A DNA stretch of 64,000 nucleotides from Hahella sp. KA22 (GTDB lineage Bacteria > Pseudomonadota > Gammaproteobacteria > Pseudomonadales > Oleiphilaceae). Position numbers and translations under genes: made by a program. The notes beneath the pieces were generated by a model, which saw nothing but the letters and a program-made list of their open reading frames with translations, ran no database searches and was not told the origin of the DNA. Position 1 is the stretch's first letter. Each line of letters starts with the position of its first letter. Below are positions 18,691-26,895 of the stretch, in pieces. The stretch is from contig NZ_CP035490.1 in assembly GCF_004135205.1 (NCBI RefSeq), positions 806,001 to 870,000 of the forward strand. Reading direction: 5' to 3'.

Positions 18691-18908
18691 AAATTAGAAA
18701 TTTTAGTGGAGGGTATAAAATAATTACTAGATAAATATCCTGATATGTTCTTATTTTACTTGGCGTTTGCTTTTTTTGTATTTTCAGTGTCAATTTTTGT
18801 GTCTTTTTTATCTCTGGATTTTTCTATTTTTTGTACTAGTAATTCATATGTGTGCATCGATCATTTATATAATATAAATTTATATATTTATAACGGAATG
18901 GGTGTTTT
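18691..18908 (+). promoter_or_regulatory. AT-rich leader of the ATPase-PIN module
   Basis: Base composition drops abruptly after the stop at 18690 to a T-rich stretch (18745-18845), followed by the perfect 14-base palindrome ATATAAATTTATAT (18872-18885), which ends 23 bases before the ATPase start. The palindrome could be an operator overlapping the -10 region. A 68-codon frame at 18745-18951 runs through the T-rich part and into the next gene; it has a hydrophobic N-terminus but no RBS or family signature, so it is not called. Confidence 0.5.
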
Positions 18909-20300
18909 ATGCATGAGGAAAAATCTTCTGGTGATGATGATAAAAGTTTAGTGCATAGTGATTACCAAATAAGATGGAAGAATTATAGAAGGTTTGAGGA
19001 TACAGACTGGATTACAATTAAACCTATCACAATTCTCATTGGTGCAAATAATTGTGGTAAGAGCAGTATATTGGCTCCTCTTTTGCTTCTTAACCAAACT
19101 ATAAAATCTAACGATACTGAAACGCCTTTAGTAACTAGGGGAAGGCTTATTGATGCGGGTAACTATAAGGACTTTATTCATCATCATGAGGAAAATAGAA
19201 ATTTATTCTTAGGATTAAGATTCCATCTTCATGAAAACAGAAAGGCAAATAAGCCGGTAGGAAGCTATCCCCCTGGAGCTATTGAATTAACCTTTTCCAA
19301 AGGTAGGGAAGCTCATCAACTAATTCTCAATAAATATGAGCTTTATGACATATTTAAGAGGAAATATTTGTCTCAATCATTGAATAAAAGTGGAAAATAC
19401 TCTCTGAGCGGAAATATCTCATATTCTAAAATGAGTGATAGAGAAAAGGCTGCAGTTTTAAAGTCTGAAGTGGTTAACTTTCTATTCTCTCCTACGTCTA
19501 CATTGTACTCACTGGAATTACCTAGCGATGAGAGTGAGGAGTCTGAGGTTGAAAGATTTTCAGAAGAGTTTTCACATTATTTAAGAGCTATTGGTTACGC
19601 CTTCTCTGAAATAAGAAGCTTATTTCAAAATTTGAGTTATGTGGGTCCACTGAGAAAGAAAATAGAAAGATATTACAGAATTGCATCTGAAACACCTCAG
19701 ACTGTTGGGCCTCAAGGTGAAAATGCACCCAACTTATTCAGGCGTAACTACGAAAATCTCAAGCATGACGTTGATAGATGGGTAAAGCACTTTGAATTTG
19801 GTGACTCTCTACATTTTGACGATGTGAATGATGACATTTTTCAGTTATTTCTTGGTTCTGGGGATCAGAGAGTAAATGTTGCTGATGTAGGGTTTGGAGC
19901 ATCTCAAGTATTGCCTCTAATTATTCAGGCGCTTGCAGCTCCTCCTGATAGTCTAACATTGGCAGAGCAGCCGGAGATTCATTTGAATCCAAGACTCCAG
20001 TGTGCATTAGCCGACTTATTTGTACATATGGCCAATAACGGTCATAGAGTTTTAGTGGAAACTCATAGTGAACACTTAATAATGCGACTCCGAAAGTTTG
20101 TCGCAAATGGTGATATAAAAAAGGATGATGTCGCTCTTTATTTTTTAGAGAGAGATGGTGACAGGTCAGTTATTAAACAAGTTAATATAGAAAATAATGG
20201 GCATATTAATACGGAATCATGGCCAAAAGGATTTTTTGATGATGCACTTCGCGAAGCTCTAGCACTAGCGAGCGCTCAAGCAAAAATTAGGAGTAAATGA
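18909..20300 (+). CDS. SMC-like AAA ATPase of the DUF3696 type (candidate defence protein)
   Basis: The 463-residue ATPase has Walker A GANNCGKS (Gly45-Ser52) near the N-terminus and an ABC/SMC-like C-terminal half. That half contains VADVGFGASQVLPLI (signature-like), LAEQPEIHLNP (Walker B, Glu353-Glu356) and the switch VETHSEHL (His386). The end, ESWPKGFFDDA, matches the WPxGFFD ending typical of DUF3696 ATPases. The middle 200 residues are unassigned. Relatives with this architecture (OLD-, PtuA- and AriA-like ATPases) are sensors or activators in anti-phage systems with an adjacent effector. Sampled lines are about 38-42% G+C against about 55% for neighbours, suggesting transfer. The stop overlaps the next gene, a PIN-like nuclease, so the two are translationally coupled. 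The defence role is inference. Confidence 0.85.
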   Translation: MHEEKSSGDDDKSLVHSDYQIRWKNYRRFEDTDWITIKPITILIGANNCGKSSILAPLLLLNQTIKSNDTETPLVTRGRLIDAGNYKDFIHHHEENRNLFLGLRFHLHENRKANKPVGSYPPGAIELTFSKGREAHQLILNKYELYDIFKRKYLSQSLNKSGKYSLSGNISYSKMSDREKAAVLKSEVVNFLFSPTSTLYSLELPSDESEESEVERFSEEFSHYLRAIGYAFSEIRSLFQNLSYVGPLRKKIERYYRIASETPQTVGPQGENAPNLFRRNYENLKHDVDRWVKHFEFGDSLHFDDVNDDIFQLFLGSGDQRVNVADVGFGASQVLPLIIQALAAPPDSLTLAEQPEIHLNPRLQCALADLFVHMANNGHRVLVETHSEHLIMRLRKFVANGDIKKDDVALYFLERDGDRSVIKQVNIENNGHINTESWPKGFFDDALREALALASAQAKIRSK

Positions 20301-20785
20301 TGTGCATATTTGATGTAACTATAGACACTAATGTGTTGATGCATGGCAGCAACCCTAATGAAAATCGATTTCATGATACTGTAGAATTTTTGCAACTTCT
20401 TTTAGAGTGTGAGACGCATATATGTGTTGATATGGGTTTTAATTTCGAGGAGGGAGTTAATAATAGCATTATTGGGCATGAGTACTTAACGAAACTTGTT
20501 CACGGACAGTTTGGTTATGCTGTTATTACTCAAATGGCGCAAACAGGGAGGATTGACATGGTGGAAACTGATATCGGAATGGCTAAGAATCGCTCCCTTA
20601 TAAATATGATTTCTAATAAGCATGATAGAGTCTTTGTTAGAGTTGCAGCAAACTCTCGGGCGCACGTACTAGTTTCTCACGATCTAAGGGACTTTCCTCC
20701 TCGCACAAGAAAAGAGCTTAAGAAATTATTTGAGTTATTTGTTTCAGAAGCGTCAGAAGCTAAGAACTTATTGGCAGATGAGTAG
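20300..20785 (+). CDS. PIN-like nuclease partner of the DUF3696 ATPase
   Basis: The 161-residue protein begins with a beta strand ending in DTNVL (Asp9), as in PIN domains. It carries the C-terminal half of the fold in HDRVFVRVAANSRAHVLVSHDLRDF, split here as HDRVFVRVAAN and VLVSHDLRDF, with Asp109, Asp128 and Asp131 as likely metal ligands. Glu51 or Glu61 could supply the remaining acid. PIN domains are usually RNases. The ATG at 20300 is preferred to 20297 because AGGAG (20289-20293) is then six bases away. It overlaps the ATPase stop, shares its low G+C, and is closed by its own terminator, so the pair forms one unit. No antitoxin-like DNA-binding gene accompanies it, which argues against an ordinary VapBC pair. 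The PIN assignment is from motif order only. Confidence 0.72.
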   Translation: MCIFDVTIDTNVLMHGSNPNENRFHDTVEFLQLLLECETHICVDMGFNFEEGVNNSIIGHEYLTKLVHGQFGYAVITQMAQTGRIDMVETDIGMAKNRSLINMISNKHDRVFVRVAANSRAHVLVSHDLRDFPPRTRKELKKLFELFVSEASEAKNLLADE

Positions 20786-20793
20786 TTTGAAAG

Positions 20794-20828
20794 TCCCCTA
20801 GATTATTTTCTACCATCTGGGGGATTTT
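20794..20828 (+). terminator. Rho-independent terminator of the ATPase-PIN unit
   Basis: The ten-base stem TCCCCTAGAT (20794-20803) / ATCTGGGGGA (20815-20824) contains one T-G wobble, has an 11-base loop and is followed by TTTT. It starts 8 bases after the PIN-like stop and marks the right end of the AT-rich module. Confidence 0.8.
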
Positions 20829-20835
20829 GAATTGC

Positions 20836-21426
20836 TCAACAAAGATCCGCATCCTCAACCCTGAGGATCGCCAGGCCGGGGCTGCCTGCAGTGCTGGTTC
20901 GGGTGAGGACGGCTTCGATGAAATAGGCGTTTTGCGAGAAGTCGAAGCTGGTGGTCCAACAGCCGTCGCTGACGCTATGGGTCTGGTAAGCCGCGTTGGC
21001 GGGGCGGGTGTTGCTGTCCAGCGTCAGCAGCGTGGTGGTGAGACCGGAATTGTAGTTGTACTGGCGCAGTGACAGCACGACTCTGGCGTCGCTTCCGTTA
21101 TCGCGGAAACGGGCGCTGAGGCGCTTGTTGACGCCGCCGTTATCGAGATCGGCGATGGCGGTGACGTTATAACGTAAGGTAACGCTGCTGGATGCCGGCG
21201 CTGCGCCACTGATCTGGGCGACGCCGCTGGAGAAGTTAACTTCCGCCGCATCCGCCTCATCGACAACGCCAGTGGAGCCCACCGCCGTCCACGGCGAAGC
21301 CGCCCAGGCCGCGCCTACAAAACCGGTCGCCAGTGTGAAAGCGCTGGCTTGCATTAAAGTCGTCAGTTTTTGAGAAGGGCGTAGCCAATAAAATAGAGTG
21401 CTAAGAGATCTGCTGACTCGTTCCAT
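20836..21426 (-). CDS. Secreted protein of unknown function
   Basis: This 196-residue protein has a basic N-terminus followed by a hydrophobic segment ending at GAAWAA, a typical Sec signal peptide; an internal Met at residue 25 is an alternative start that keeps the signal. The mature part has beta-strand-like segments with many Ser, Thr, Asn and Val (SSVTLRYNVTAI, RLSARFRDNGSDARVVLSL). It also contains two Cys (CWTTSFDF and the C-terminal residue) that could pair. I recognise no family. It is transcribed alone towards the end of the AT-rich island. A small hairpin TCCGGCG/CGCCGGA (21478-21496) lies in its upstream region without a T-run. Confidence 0.6.
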   Translation of the reverse strand: MERVSRSLSTLFYWLRPSQKLTTLMQASAFTLATGFVGAAWAASPWTAVGSTGVVDEADAAEVNFSSGVAQISGAAPASSSVTLRYNVTAIADLDNGGVNKRLSARFRDNGSDARVVLSLRQYNYNSGLTTTLLTLDSNTRPANAAYQTHSVSDGCWTTSFDFSQNAYFIEAVLTRTSTAGSPGLAILRVEDADLC

Positions 21427-21622
21427 ACTAGCTGTCTCCGTTTTTATAAGAGCGGCGTGTCCGGCCGCCGGGCGGGCTCCGGCGTATGACGCCGGAACAC
21501 AGCAAGCTTAGACTGGGAAGGGCGATTGCGCGTGGGAATATGTCGCAGCGGAGGCGTTAAAAAGTACCTCGACAATCGCTTTACGTTATGGAAACGTGCG
21601 CTGAAGGAGCAACTCTGCTGGC

Positions 21623-21955
21623 TTATTGCTGCAAAGCCAGAATCATTCCGCCGCCCACCGCCAGGCTGACTAGCATGCCCAGTGCGGGAGCGTAAAACTG
21701 CGGTTTTTTATAGTGTTTGTACAGATTGATAAGAATCAGTGCGACGAAGGCGATCAGCGCCAGAGACAGAGCGGGAATCGCCAACGGCTTGAACATGACG
21801 GAGGCGGTGCCGGCGATCACTAGTCCTGCGAGGAAAACCAGCCCCATTTTGGCGTCATGAAAAAAGATCTGCATGAACATGAAACTCGCGCTGGCGAAGA
21901 AGATCACGAACAGGACGGTGAACAGATTGAGGTTGGTTAAAACTACTTCGGACAT
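21623..21955 (-). CDS. Small integral membrane protein, unknown function
   Basis: The 110-residue product starts at the ATG at 21955; the longer upstream frame to 22102 reads into sequence with no hydrophobic or family character. It has four predicted membrane segments: NLFTVLFVIFFASASFMFM, a second beginning MGLVFLAGLVIAGTASV, a third around LALIAFVALILINLY, and a last with GMLVSLAVGGGMILAL. A short basic loop (YKHYKKPQ) lies between the last two. No motif is recognised. It lies 113 bases after the end of the ABC exporter operon on the same strand, so read-through from that operon is possible. Confidence 0.6.
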   Translation of the reverse strand: MSEVVLTNLNLFTVLFVIFFASASFMFMQIFFHDAKMGLVFLAGLVIAGTASVMFKPLAIPALSLALIAFVALILINLYKHYKKPQFYAPALGMLVSLAVGGGMILALQQ

Positions 21956-22067
21956 GTGAATTCCACGCGCTGATTGGGCTGAAGGTCTGGTGCGAGCCCG
22001 ACGATCATAATCCACCCTGACGAAAAAGCAATTCCGGGTAGGGCGTATAGGTAAACAGACTCTATCT

Positions 22068-23204
22068 CTAATCCAGAGTGCGTCGGTACCGGCGTAAGCC
22101 AACCGCCATCATTACCGCGGTGAAGGCCAGCAATGGCCATAAGTGCTCCCAGGCGACCGTCCATTCGTTGCCCTTTAACAATAAGCCACGGATAAAACGC
22201 AGGAAATGCGTCAGCGGCAGCGCTTCGCCAATAATTTGGGCCCATTGCGGCATACCGCGAAAGGGAAACATAAAGCCGGACAGCAGGATGGACGGCATGA
22301 AAAAGAAAAACGACATCTGCATGGCCTGAGCCTGATTACGCGCCACGCTGGAAATGGTGATGCCGACGGTGAGGTTGGCCAGTATAAACAGCAACACGCC
22401 GAGCATCAGCAGTAACGCCGAGCCCAGCATTGGCACATGAAACACCCACAGGGCCGCGGCGAGAATAACGAGCACCTGAATGTAACCGATCAGGATATAA
22501 GGCGTGATTTTTCCGACCATGACCTCCAGCGGCTGCACCGGCATGGCCAGCAGATTTTCCATGGTGCCGCGTTCGTGCTCGCGGGTGATGGCCAGGGAAG
22601 TCATCATGATCATCGTCATGGTCAGAATCACGCCCATCAGGCCCGGAACGATGTTGTACTGGGTGACGCCCTCAGGGTTATAGCGGCGATGGATATCGAT
22701 GGAAAACGGCGCGCCTTTGCTCTGCAAGGAGGCCAGCGGGCCGTTGAGGTCGTGAGCCAGGGCGGTGTTGGGTATCTGTTTGATCGCCGCCAGGGCGTTG
22801 GACGTGGCGGCGGGGTCGGTGGCGTCCGCTTCCAGCAGCAGGCTTGGTTGCTCGCCACGCAACAGGCGCCGGGTAAAGTCGGCGGGAATGTTGATGACAA
22901 ACTGCGCCGCGCCGCGGGCCAGGATCTCATTGGCGGTTTGCTCGGAGTCGGTAATCTCGGTGACATTGAAGTAGCGGGTGTTGACGATGGCCTGGATGAT
23001 GCTGCGGGTATAAGCGCTGGATTCCGCGCTGCGCACCGCCATGGGCAGCTCTTTGGGGTCCGAATTGATGGCGAAACCGAACAGCGCAAGTTGAATCAGG
23101 GGAATGCCAATGATCATGGCGAAAGTCAGCCGGTCGCGGCGCAACTGAATAAACTCTTTGGCGACCACCGCCCACAAGCGGATGGGAGAAAGCAGCGTCA
23201 CCAT
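22068..23204 (-). CDS. ABC-2 type exporter permease
   Basis: This 378-residue ABC-2 family permease has one N-terminal membrane helix (about 25-45), a large periplasmic domain (about 45-170) and five C-terminal helices. The conserved EHERGTMENLLAMPVQPLEVMVGK precedes the second helix, with REHERGTMENLLA as its core. This topology matches YhhJ/YbhR/YbhS-type permeases that export drugs or other amphiphiles. The start at 23204 has GGAGG six bases upstream and overlaps the ATPase stop by 7 bases. It is the last gene of an MFP-ATPase-permease operon and probably forms a homodimer, since only one permease is present. The substrate is unknown. Confidence 0.9.
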   Translation of the reverse strand: MVTLLSPIRLWAVVAKEFIQLRRDRLTFAMIIGIPLIQLALFGFAINSDPKELPMAVRSAESSAYTRSIIQAIVNTRYFNVTEITDSEQTANEILARGAAQFVINIPADFTRRLLRGEQPSLLLEADATDPAATSNALAAIKQIPNTALAHDLNGPLASLQSKGAPFSIDIHRRYNPEGVTQYNIVPGLMGVILTMTMIMMTSLAITREHERGTMENLLAMPVQPLEVMVGKITPYILIGYIQVLVILAAALWVFHVPMLGSALLLMLGVLLFILANLTVGITISSVARNQAQAMQMSFFFFMPSILLSGFMFPFRGMPQWAQIIGEALPLTHFLRFIRGLLLKGNEWTVAWEHLWPLLAFTAVMMAVGLRRYRRTLD

Positions 23205-24133
23205 CTTTTTTCCTCCGAGCTGCGCATCAGCTGAATAAACACGTCTTCAAGCCGCGGCTGGGTGCGCTCAGGATTGACGTCTTCCTGCTCCGCGAAGGCG
23301 CTCAGATCCTTCTCCAGTTGCTGGGCGTCCGTGCCGGACACAAACAAACGGGTTCCAAACGGCGCGACCTGTTCCACTGCGTCGATATGCCTGAGCTTTT
23401 CCGCCACCTGATGAATGTCGGCGCTTTCTATGCGCCAGGTGGCCAGACCGGAATCGGCGATCAGAGACCGGGGCGACCCTTCGCCCACCAAGTGACCGTA
23501 AGCGATATAAGCGAGGCGATTGCAGCGCTCGGCTTCGTCCATGTAGTGGGTGGACACCAGCACGGTAACGCCTTCATCCGCCAGGCGATGGATCTCCTCC
23601 CAGAAATCCCGTCGCGCCTCCGGATCGACCCCGGACGTGGGCTCGTCCAGCAGCAACAGCTTGGGCTTGTGCAGCATGCAGGCGGTCAGCGCCAGCCGTT
23701 GTTTCCAGCCGCCGGACAGTTCACCCGCCAATTGCGTCTGACGGCTTTTCATTCCCAGATTATCCAGCGCTTCGTCCACCGCTTGACGGCGCTCCTGCAA
23801 ATGGTACATACGGGCGACAAACTCCAGGTTCTCCCGCACGCTGAGATCTTCATAAAAGCTGAAGCGCTGGGTCATGTAGCCGACCTGGCGTTTGATATGA
23901 CGGGCTTCTTTGATGATGTCGTATCCGAGACAGCGGCCTTCTCCTTCATCCGGCGTGAGCAATCCGCACAGCAGGCGAATGGTGGTGGTTTTGCCGCTGC
24001 CGTTGGGGCCCAGAAAGCCGAAAATATCGCCTTTATATACGCTGAGGCTGACTTTATTCACCGCCACCTTGCCGCCGAAGGACTTCGACATGTCCTTGAC
24101 CTTAATGATCTCCTCGCGGTTATTCATGGCCAT
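23198..24133 (-). CDS. ABC exporter ATP-binding protein
   Basis: This 311-residue nucleotide-binding subunit shows Walker A GPNGSGKTT, Q-loop QRFSFYEDLS, signature LSGGWKQRL (LSGGQ variant with W), Walker B LLLLDEPTSGVDP and the switch His in STHYMDEAERC. It energises export by the downstream permease. The gene overlaps the membrane-fusion-protein stop by 14 bases and the permease start by 7, so all three subunits are translated as a set. The C-terminal 90 residues form the usual regulatory extension of DrrA/YbhF-type ATPases. YbhF itself is a double ATPase; this one is a single domain. Confidence 0.94.
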   Translation of the reverse strand: MAMNNREEIIKVKDMSKSFGGKVAVNKVSLSVYKGDIFGFLGPNGSGKTTTIRLLCGLLTPDEGEGRCLGYDIIKEARHIKRQVGYMTQRFSFYEDLSVRENLEFVARMYHLQERRQAVDEALDNLGMKSRQTQLAGELSGGWKQRLALTACMLHKPKLLLLDEPTSGVDPEARRDFWEEIHRLADEGVTVLVSTHYMDEAERCNRLAYIAYGHLVGEGSPRSLIADSGLATWRIESADIHQVAEKLRHIDAVEQVAPFGTRLFVSGTDAQQLEKDLSAFAEQEDVNPERTQPRLEDVFIQLMRSSEEKRW

Positions 24134-25088
24134 TCAGTCCAGGGGGATCGATATCCACGGGCTGCCCCGGATGCAGTTGCGACGACCTGTCAGCGGCGGG
24201 CCAGGCCTTCACCAGATACACAAACTTGTCCCGACTGTCTTTACTGTAGATATAGGGGGGCGTGAATTCCGCGTTAGGGCTGATATAGCGCACGGTGGCC
24301 ATGAACGGCGCGCCGCAGCCGTCACAGTGAACGCTGACCTGATCTCCGGTTTTAATTGCATGCAGCGCGGTTTCCGGTACGAAAAAGCGCACGTTGATCC
24401 GTTCCGGCGGCAATAGCTCCACCACCGGCTGTCCGGCGGGCACAAATTCACCCGGGCGATATAGCACCTGCCGCACCAGCGCCGATGTCGGCGCCGCCTG
24501 TTGTTTCTGCTGCAGACTCCAGCGCGCTTCCCGCAAACTGGCCTGCGCGGCCGCCACTTGCGCTTTGGCCGCCTCCAACTGGTCGGAACGGGCGGCGAGA
24601 CGCGCGCTGCTCATTTGCGCTTCAACTTCCTGAATCTGGCGCAGGTTGCGTTCATGCGCGGTTTCCGCTTCGTCGAGACTGGAACGACTGGCGAGTTTGT
24701 TGGCGTATAGGTCGCGAGCGCGCAGTAGCTGTTTGGAAGAGAGTTCGGCGGCGGCCTGGGCTTGTTCGTATTGGGCTTCGATTACCGCCAGTTCCTGCGG
24801 TCGTTTGCCTTTCTCCAAGTCCGCCAGTTCGGCGCGGGCGCGCTGTAATTGCGCCTCGGCCTGTTGTTCCGCTGCGCGTTGGGGCTCATCGTCAATGCTG
24901 AACAGGTGAGCGTCGACGCTCACCTGATCGCCTTCCTCCACCGCAATCTCAGTGAGCGCGCCGGCGGAAGGCGCTGCGATAAATATCGAGTCGCCCTCGA
25001 CATAACCCTGCCAGTGCTCGCTTGCGGCGGAATCGCAGCCTGTCAACGCCAGTAGGGCCACCAGCGCAGCAAAATATCCATAATCCAT
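24120..25088 (-). CDS. HlyD-family membrane fusion lipoprotein of an ABC exporter
   Basis: This 322-residue periplasmic adaptor begins with a signal ending in the lipobox LTGC (Cys18), so it is probably lipid-anchored. The biotinyl-lipoyl halves (SIFIAAPSAGALTEIAVEEG and the later LVRQVLYRPGEFVPAGQPV) flank a long coiled-coil hairpin (about 75-190, rich in A, E, Q and R). A beta-barrel domain follows (INVRFFVPETALHAI). It resembles YbhG/YhiI adaptors. It would link the downstream ABC permease to an outer-membrane channel, which is not encoded here and is presumably TolC. AAGGAG precedes the ATG. The promoter should lie in 25089-25338. Confidence 0.9.
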   Translation of the reverse strand: MDYGYFAALVALLALTGCDSAASEHWQGYVEGDSIFIAAPSAGALTEIAVEEGDQVSVDAHLFSIDDEPQRAAEQQAEAQLQRARAELADLEKGKRPQELAVIEAQYEQAQAAAELSSKQLLRARDLYANKLASRSSLDEAETAHERNLRQIQEVEAQMSSARLAARSDQLEAAKAQVAAAQASLREARWSLQQKQQAAPTSALVRQVLYRPGEFVPAGQPVVELLPPERINVRFFVPETALHAIKTGDQVSVHCDGCGAPFMATVRYISPNAEFTPPYIYSKDSRDKFVYLVKAWPAADRSSQLHPGQPVDIDPPGLNGHE

Positions 25089-25338
25089 TGTTCAGCTCCT
25101 TGAACCGGAATAGGCGCCGCCTTTGGAGAGAACTGCGACGGCGATCGATTGTGATCAGCATCGCTCGTTGTAACTGATTGATCAATACAGACTTTTGACT
25201 AACCTGGAAAAATTTGACGCAAATGCGTCTCCGCTGTATCAGAACGTACTCTGCCGATACGCGACTGTGATAGCCTAGTCGCCGGGCTGGCGCACCCATG
25301 CGCCTTTTACCCTTCCGCCTTCAAGGAGTGATTTTCTC

Positions 25339-25782
25339 GTGTACGAAACTCTCGACGCTATCGCCGACAGTTATAACCCGTTACTTGGTCTGGTGACGCT
25401 GGCGCTGTTGGCGCACACCTTGTGGCGTCGTCGCTGGGCGGCGGCAGGCCGATTGGCGCTGACGTTGTTTGGCGGTCTGGCTATCGCTTACACAGTACGA
25501 TGGATTGATTACACTCTGGATATATGGCCAGCGCTGGGCATGGACTACAGCACGCATTCCGCTGTGGCGATCGCCATCACCTTCAGCCTGATCGCCGCCG
25601 CGCCGCGCTGGGGTATACCCGCTTTGATTGGGTTGTTGGGTTATGCATTACTGATGCTGTATCAGGAGTATCACAGCGTCGCTGATATTCTCTTAACCGC
25701 TCTGGCCATTGCGCCCTTGTGGTGGTGTGTATTTCTGCTTTCCCGCGCCGTCTCCAGGGAAGTCGCGACGCAGTCGGCATAG
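25339..25782 (+). CDS. Membrane protein with PAP2-phosphatase-like motifs
   Basis: The 147-residue protein has about five hydrophobic segments and starts at GTG 25339 with AAGGAG 10 bases upstream. Between helices it shows DYSTHSAVA (His73) and YQEYHSVADIL (His112, Asp116). The spacing and the H-x3-D pattern match the second and third motifs of PAP2/type-2 phosphatidic acid phosphatases (SGH and H-x3-D). The first motif (K-x6-RP) and the Arg of the third are not evident, so catalysis is uncertain. A divergent lipid or undecaprenyl-pyrophosphate phosphatase is the best guess; a catalytically dead relative is possible. It is followed by selD, with no sign of shared function. Confidence 0.6.
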   Translation: MYETLDAIADSYNPLLGLVTLALLAHTLWRRRWAAAGRLALTLFGGLAIAYTVRWIDYTLDIWPALGMDYSTHSAVAIAITFSLIAAAPRWGIPALIGLLGYALLMLYQEYHSVADILLTALAIAPLWWCVFLLSRAVSREVATQSA

Positions 25783-25854
25783 CGGCGTTCAGCGCTGTGA
25801 CAAGGCGCCTGCGAAGACCTATCATACGTCCTTCCATCGTCATCGGAGGGGCGT

Positions 25855-26895
25855 ATGCAAGACGCATCGATCAAGCTCACGGAATTCAGTCACGGCGCTG
25901 GCTGCGGCTGTAAGATTTCTCCTGCAATTCTCGACCGTATTCTTCTTTCTCAATTGCCGCCCATCAACGATCCCCGGCTGCTGGTGGGCAATGCGTCGAG
26001 AGACGACGCCGCCGCCTATGATCTGGGTGATGGGCGCATCATTCTCAGCACCACGGATTTTTTCATGCCCATCGTCGACGATCCGTTCGACTTTGGACGC
26101 ATCGCCGCCGCCAACGCCATCAGCGATATCTACGCCATGGGCGGTGAGCCTTTGATGGCGGTGGCCATCCTCGGCTGGCCTGTGAATACGTTGCCTGCGG
26201 AAGTCGCTCAACGGGTGGTGGAGGGCGGTCGTCACGTCTGTCATGAGGCGGGAATCATGCTGGCGGGCGGACACAGTATCGACGCGCCGGAGCCCATTTT
26301 CGGGCTGGCGGTCACCGGCTCCACGACACCTGCACACCTCAAACGCAACGACGCCGCTGTCCCCGGCAGTCTGCTCTATCTCACCAAGCCACTGGGCGTC
26401 GGCGTCCTGACCACCGCGCAAAAGCAAAAGAAACTTCAGCCGCAACACGCTCACTTGGCCCTTGAGCAAATGTGCGCGTTGAACCGGGTCGGAGCGGAGG
26501 CGGCGCGCTTGACGGAAGTCTGCGCGATGACCGACGTGACCGGGTTCGGGCTGATGGGGCATCTGCTGGAGATGTGCGAAGGTTCGGGACTGAAAGCGCA
26601 ACTGAATTACGCCGCCATTCCCCGCCTGTCGCCTGTGTTGGACTACATCCAGCAAGGCTGCATTCCCGGCGGCGCCCGCCGCAATTTCGACAGTTACGGC
26701 GCGCGTCTGGGTTCCATGACCGAAGAGCAAAGGCTGCTGTTATGCGATCCGCAAACCAGCGGTGGACTGCTTATCGCCGTCGATCCAGCGGGTGCGGAGG
26801 CGTTAGAACGCCTGCTGCAAGACGCTGGCGTGCAGGTCGCGCAGATTGGAGCATTGCAGACCCATCGCGATGGCCCGCGCATCGAGGTGGCTTGA
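25855..26895 (+). CDS. selD: Selenide, water dikinase
   Basis: SelD makes selenophosphate from selenide and ATP for selenocysteine and 2-selenouridine synthesis. The 346-residue protein carries the N-terminal catalytic loop GAGCGCK, with Cys17 at the position that is Cys or selenocysteine in homologues and Lys20 after it. It also has the AIRS-type segments [21 protein letters not shown] and [16 protein letters not shown], here quoted in part ([30 protein letters not shown]). The length matches E. coli SelD (347). Its TGA is immediately followed by the ATG of mnmH, so selenophosphate made here is probably used for tRNA modification. selA and selB are not in the window. Confidence 0.96.
   Translation: MQDASIKLTEFSHGAGCGCKISPAILDRILLSQLPPINDPRLLVGNASRDDAAAYDLGDGRIILSTTDFFMPIVDDPFDFGRIAAANAISDIYAMGGEPLMAVAILGWPVNTLPAEVAQRVVEGGRHVCHEAGIMLAGGHSIDAPEPIFGLAVTGSTTPAHLKRNDAAVPGSLLYLTKPLGVGVLTTAQKQKKLQPQHAHLALEQMCALNRVGAEAARLTEVCAMTDVTGFGLMGHLLEMCEGSGLKAQLNYAAIPRLSPVLDYIQQGCIPGGARRNFDSYGARLGSMTEEQRLLLCDPQTSGGLLIAVDPAGAEALERLLQDAGVQVAQIGALQTHRDGPRIEVA

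Noticed and set aside
18745-18951. 68-codon frame with a hydrophobic N-terminus in the AT-rich leader
   Set aside because: No RBS, T-rich low-complexity DNA gives Phe/Leu/Ile by chance, and it overlaps the ATPase start by 43 bases.
20300-20785. VapBC-type toxin-antitoxin interpretation of the PIN-like gene
   Set aside because: The partner is a 463-residue ATPase, not a small DNA-binding antitoxin, and the protein is longer than typical VapC.
21478-21496. TCCGGCG/CGCCGGA hairpin as a terminator
   Set aside because: No T-run on either strand; it lies upstream of the secreted-protein start rather than after a gene.
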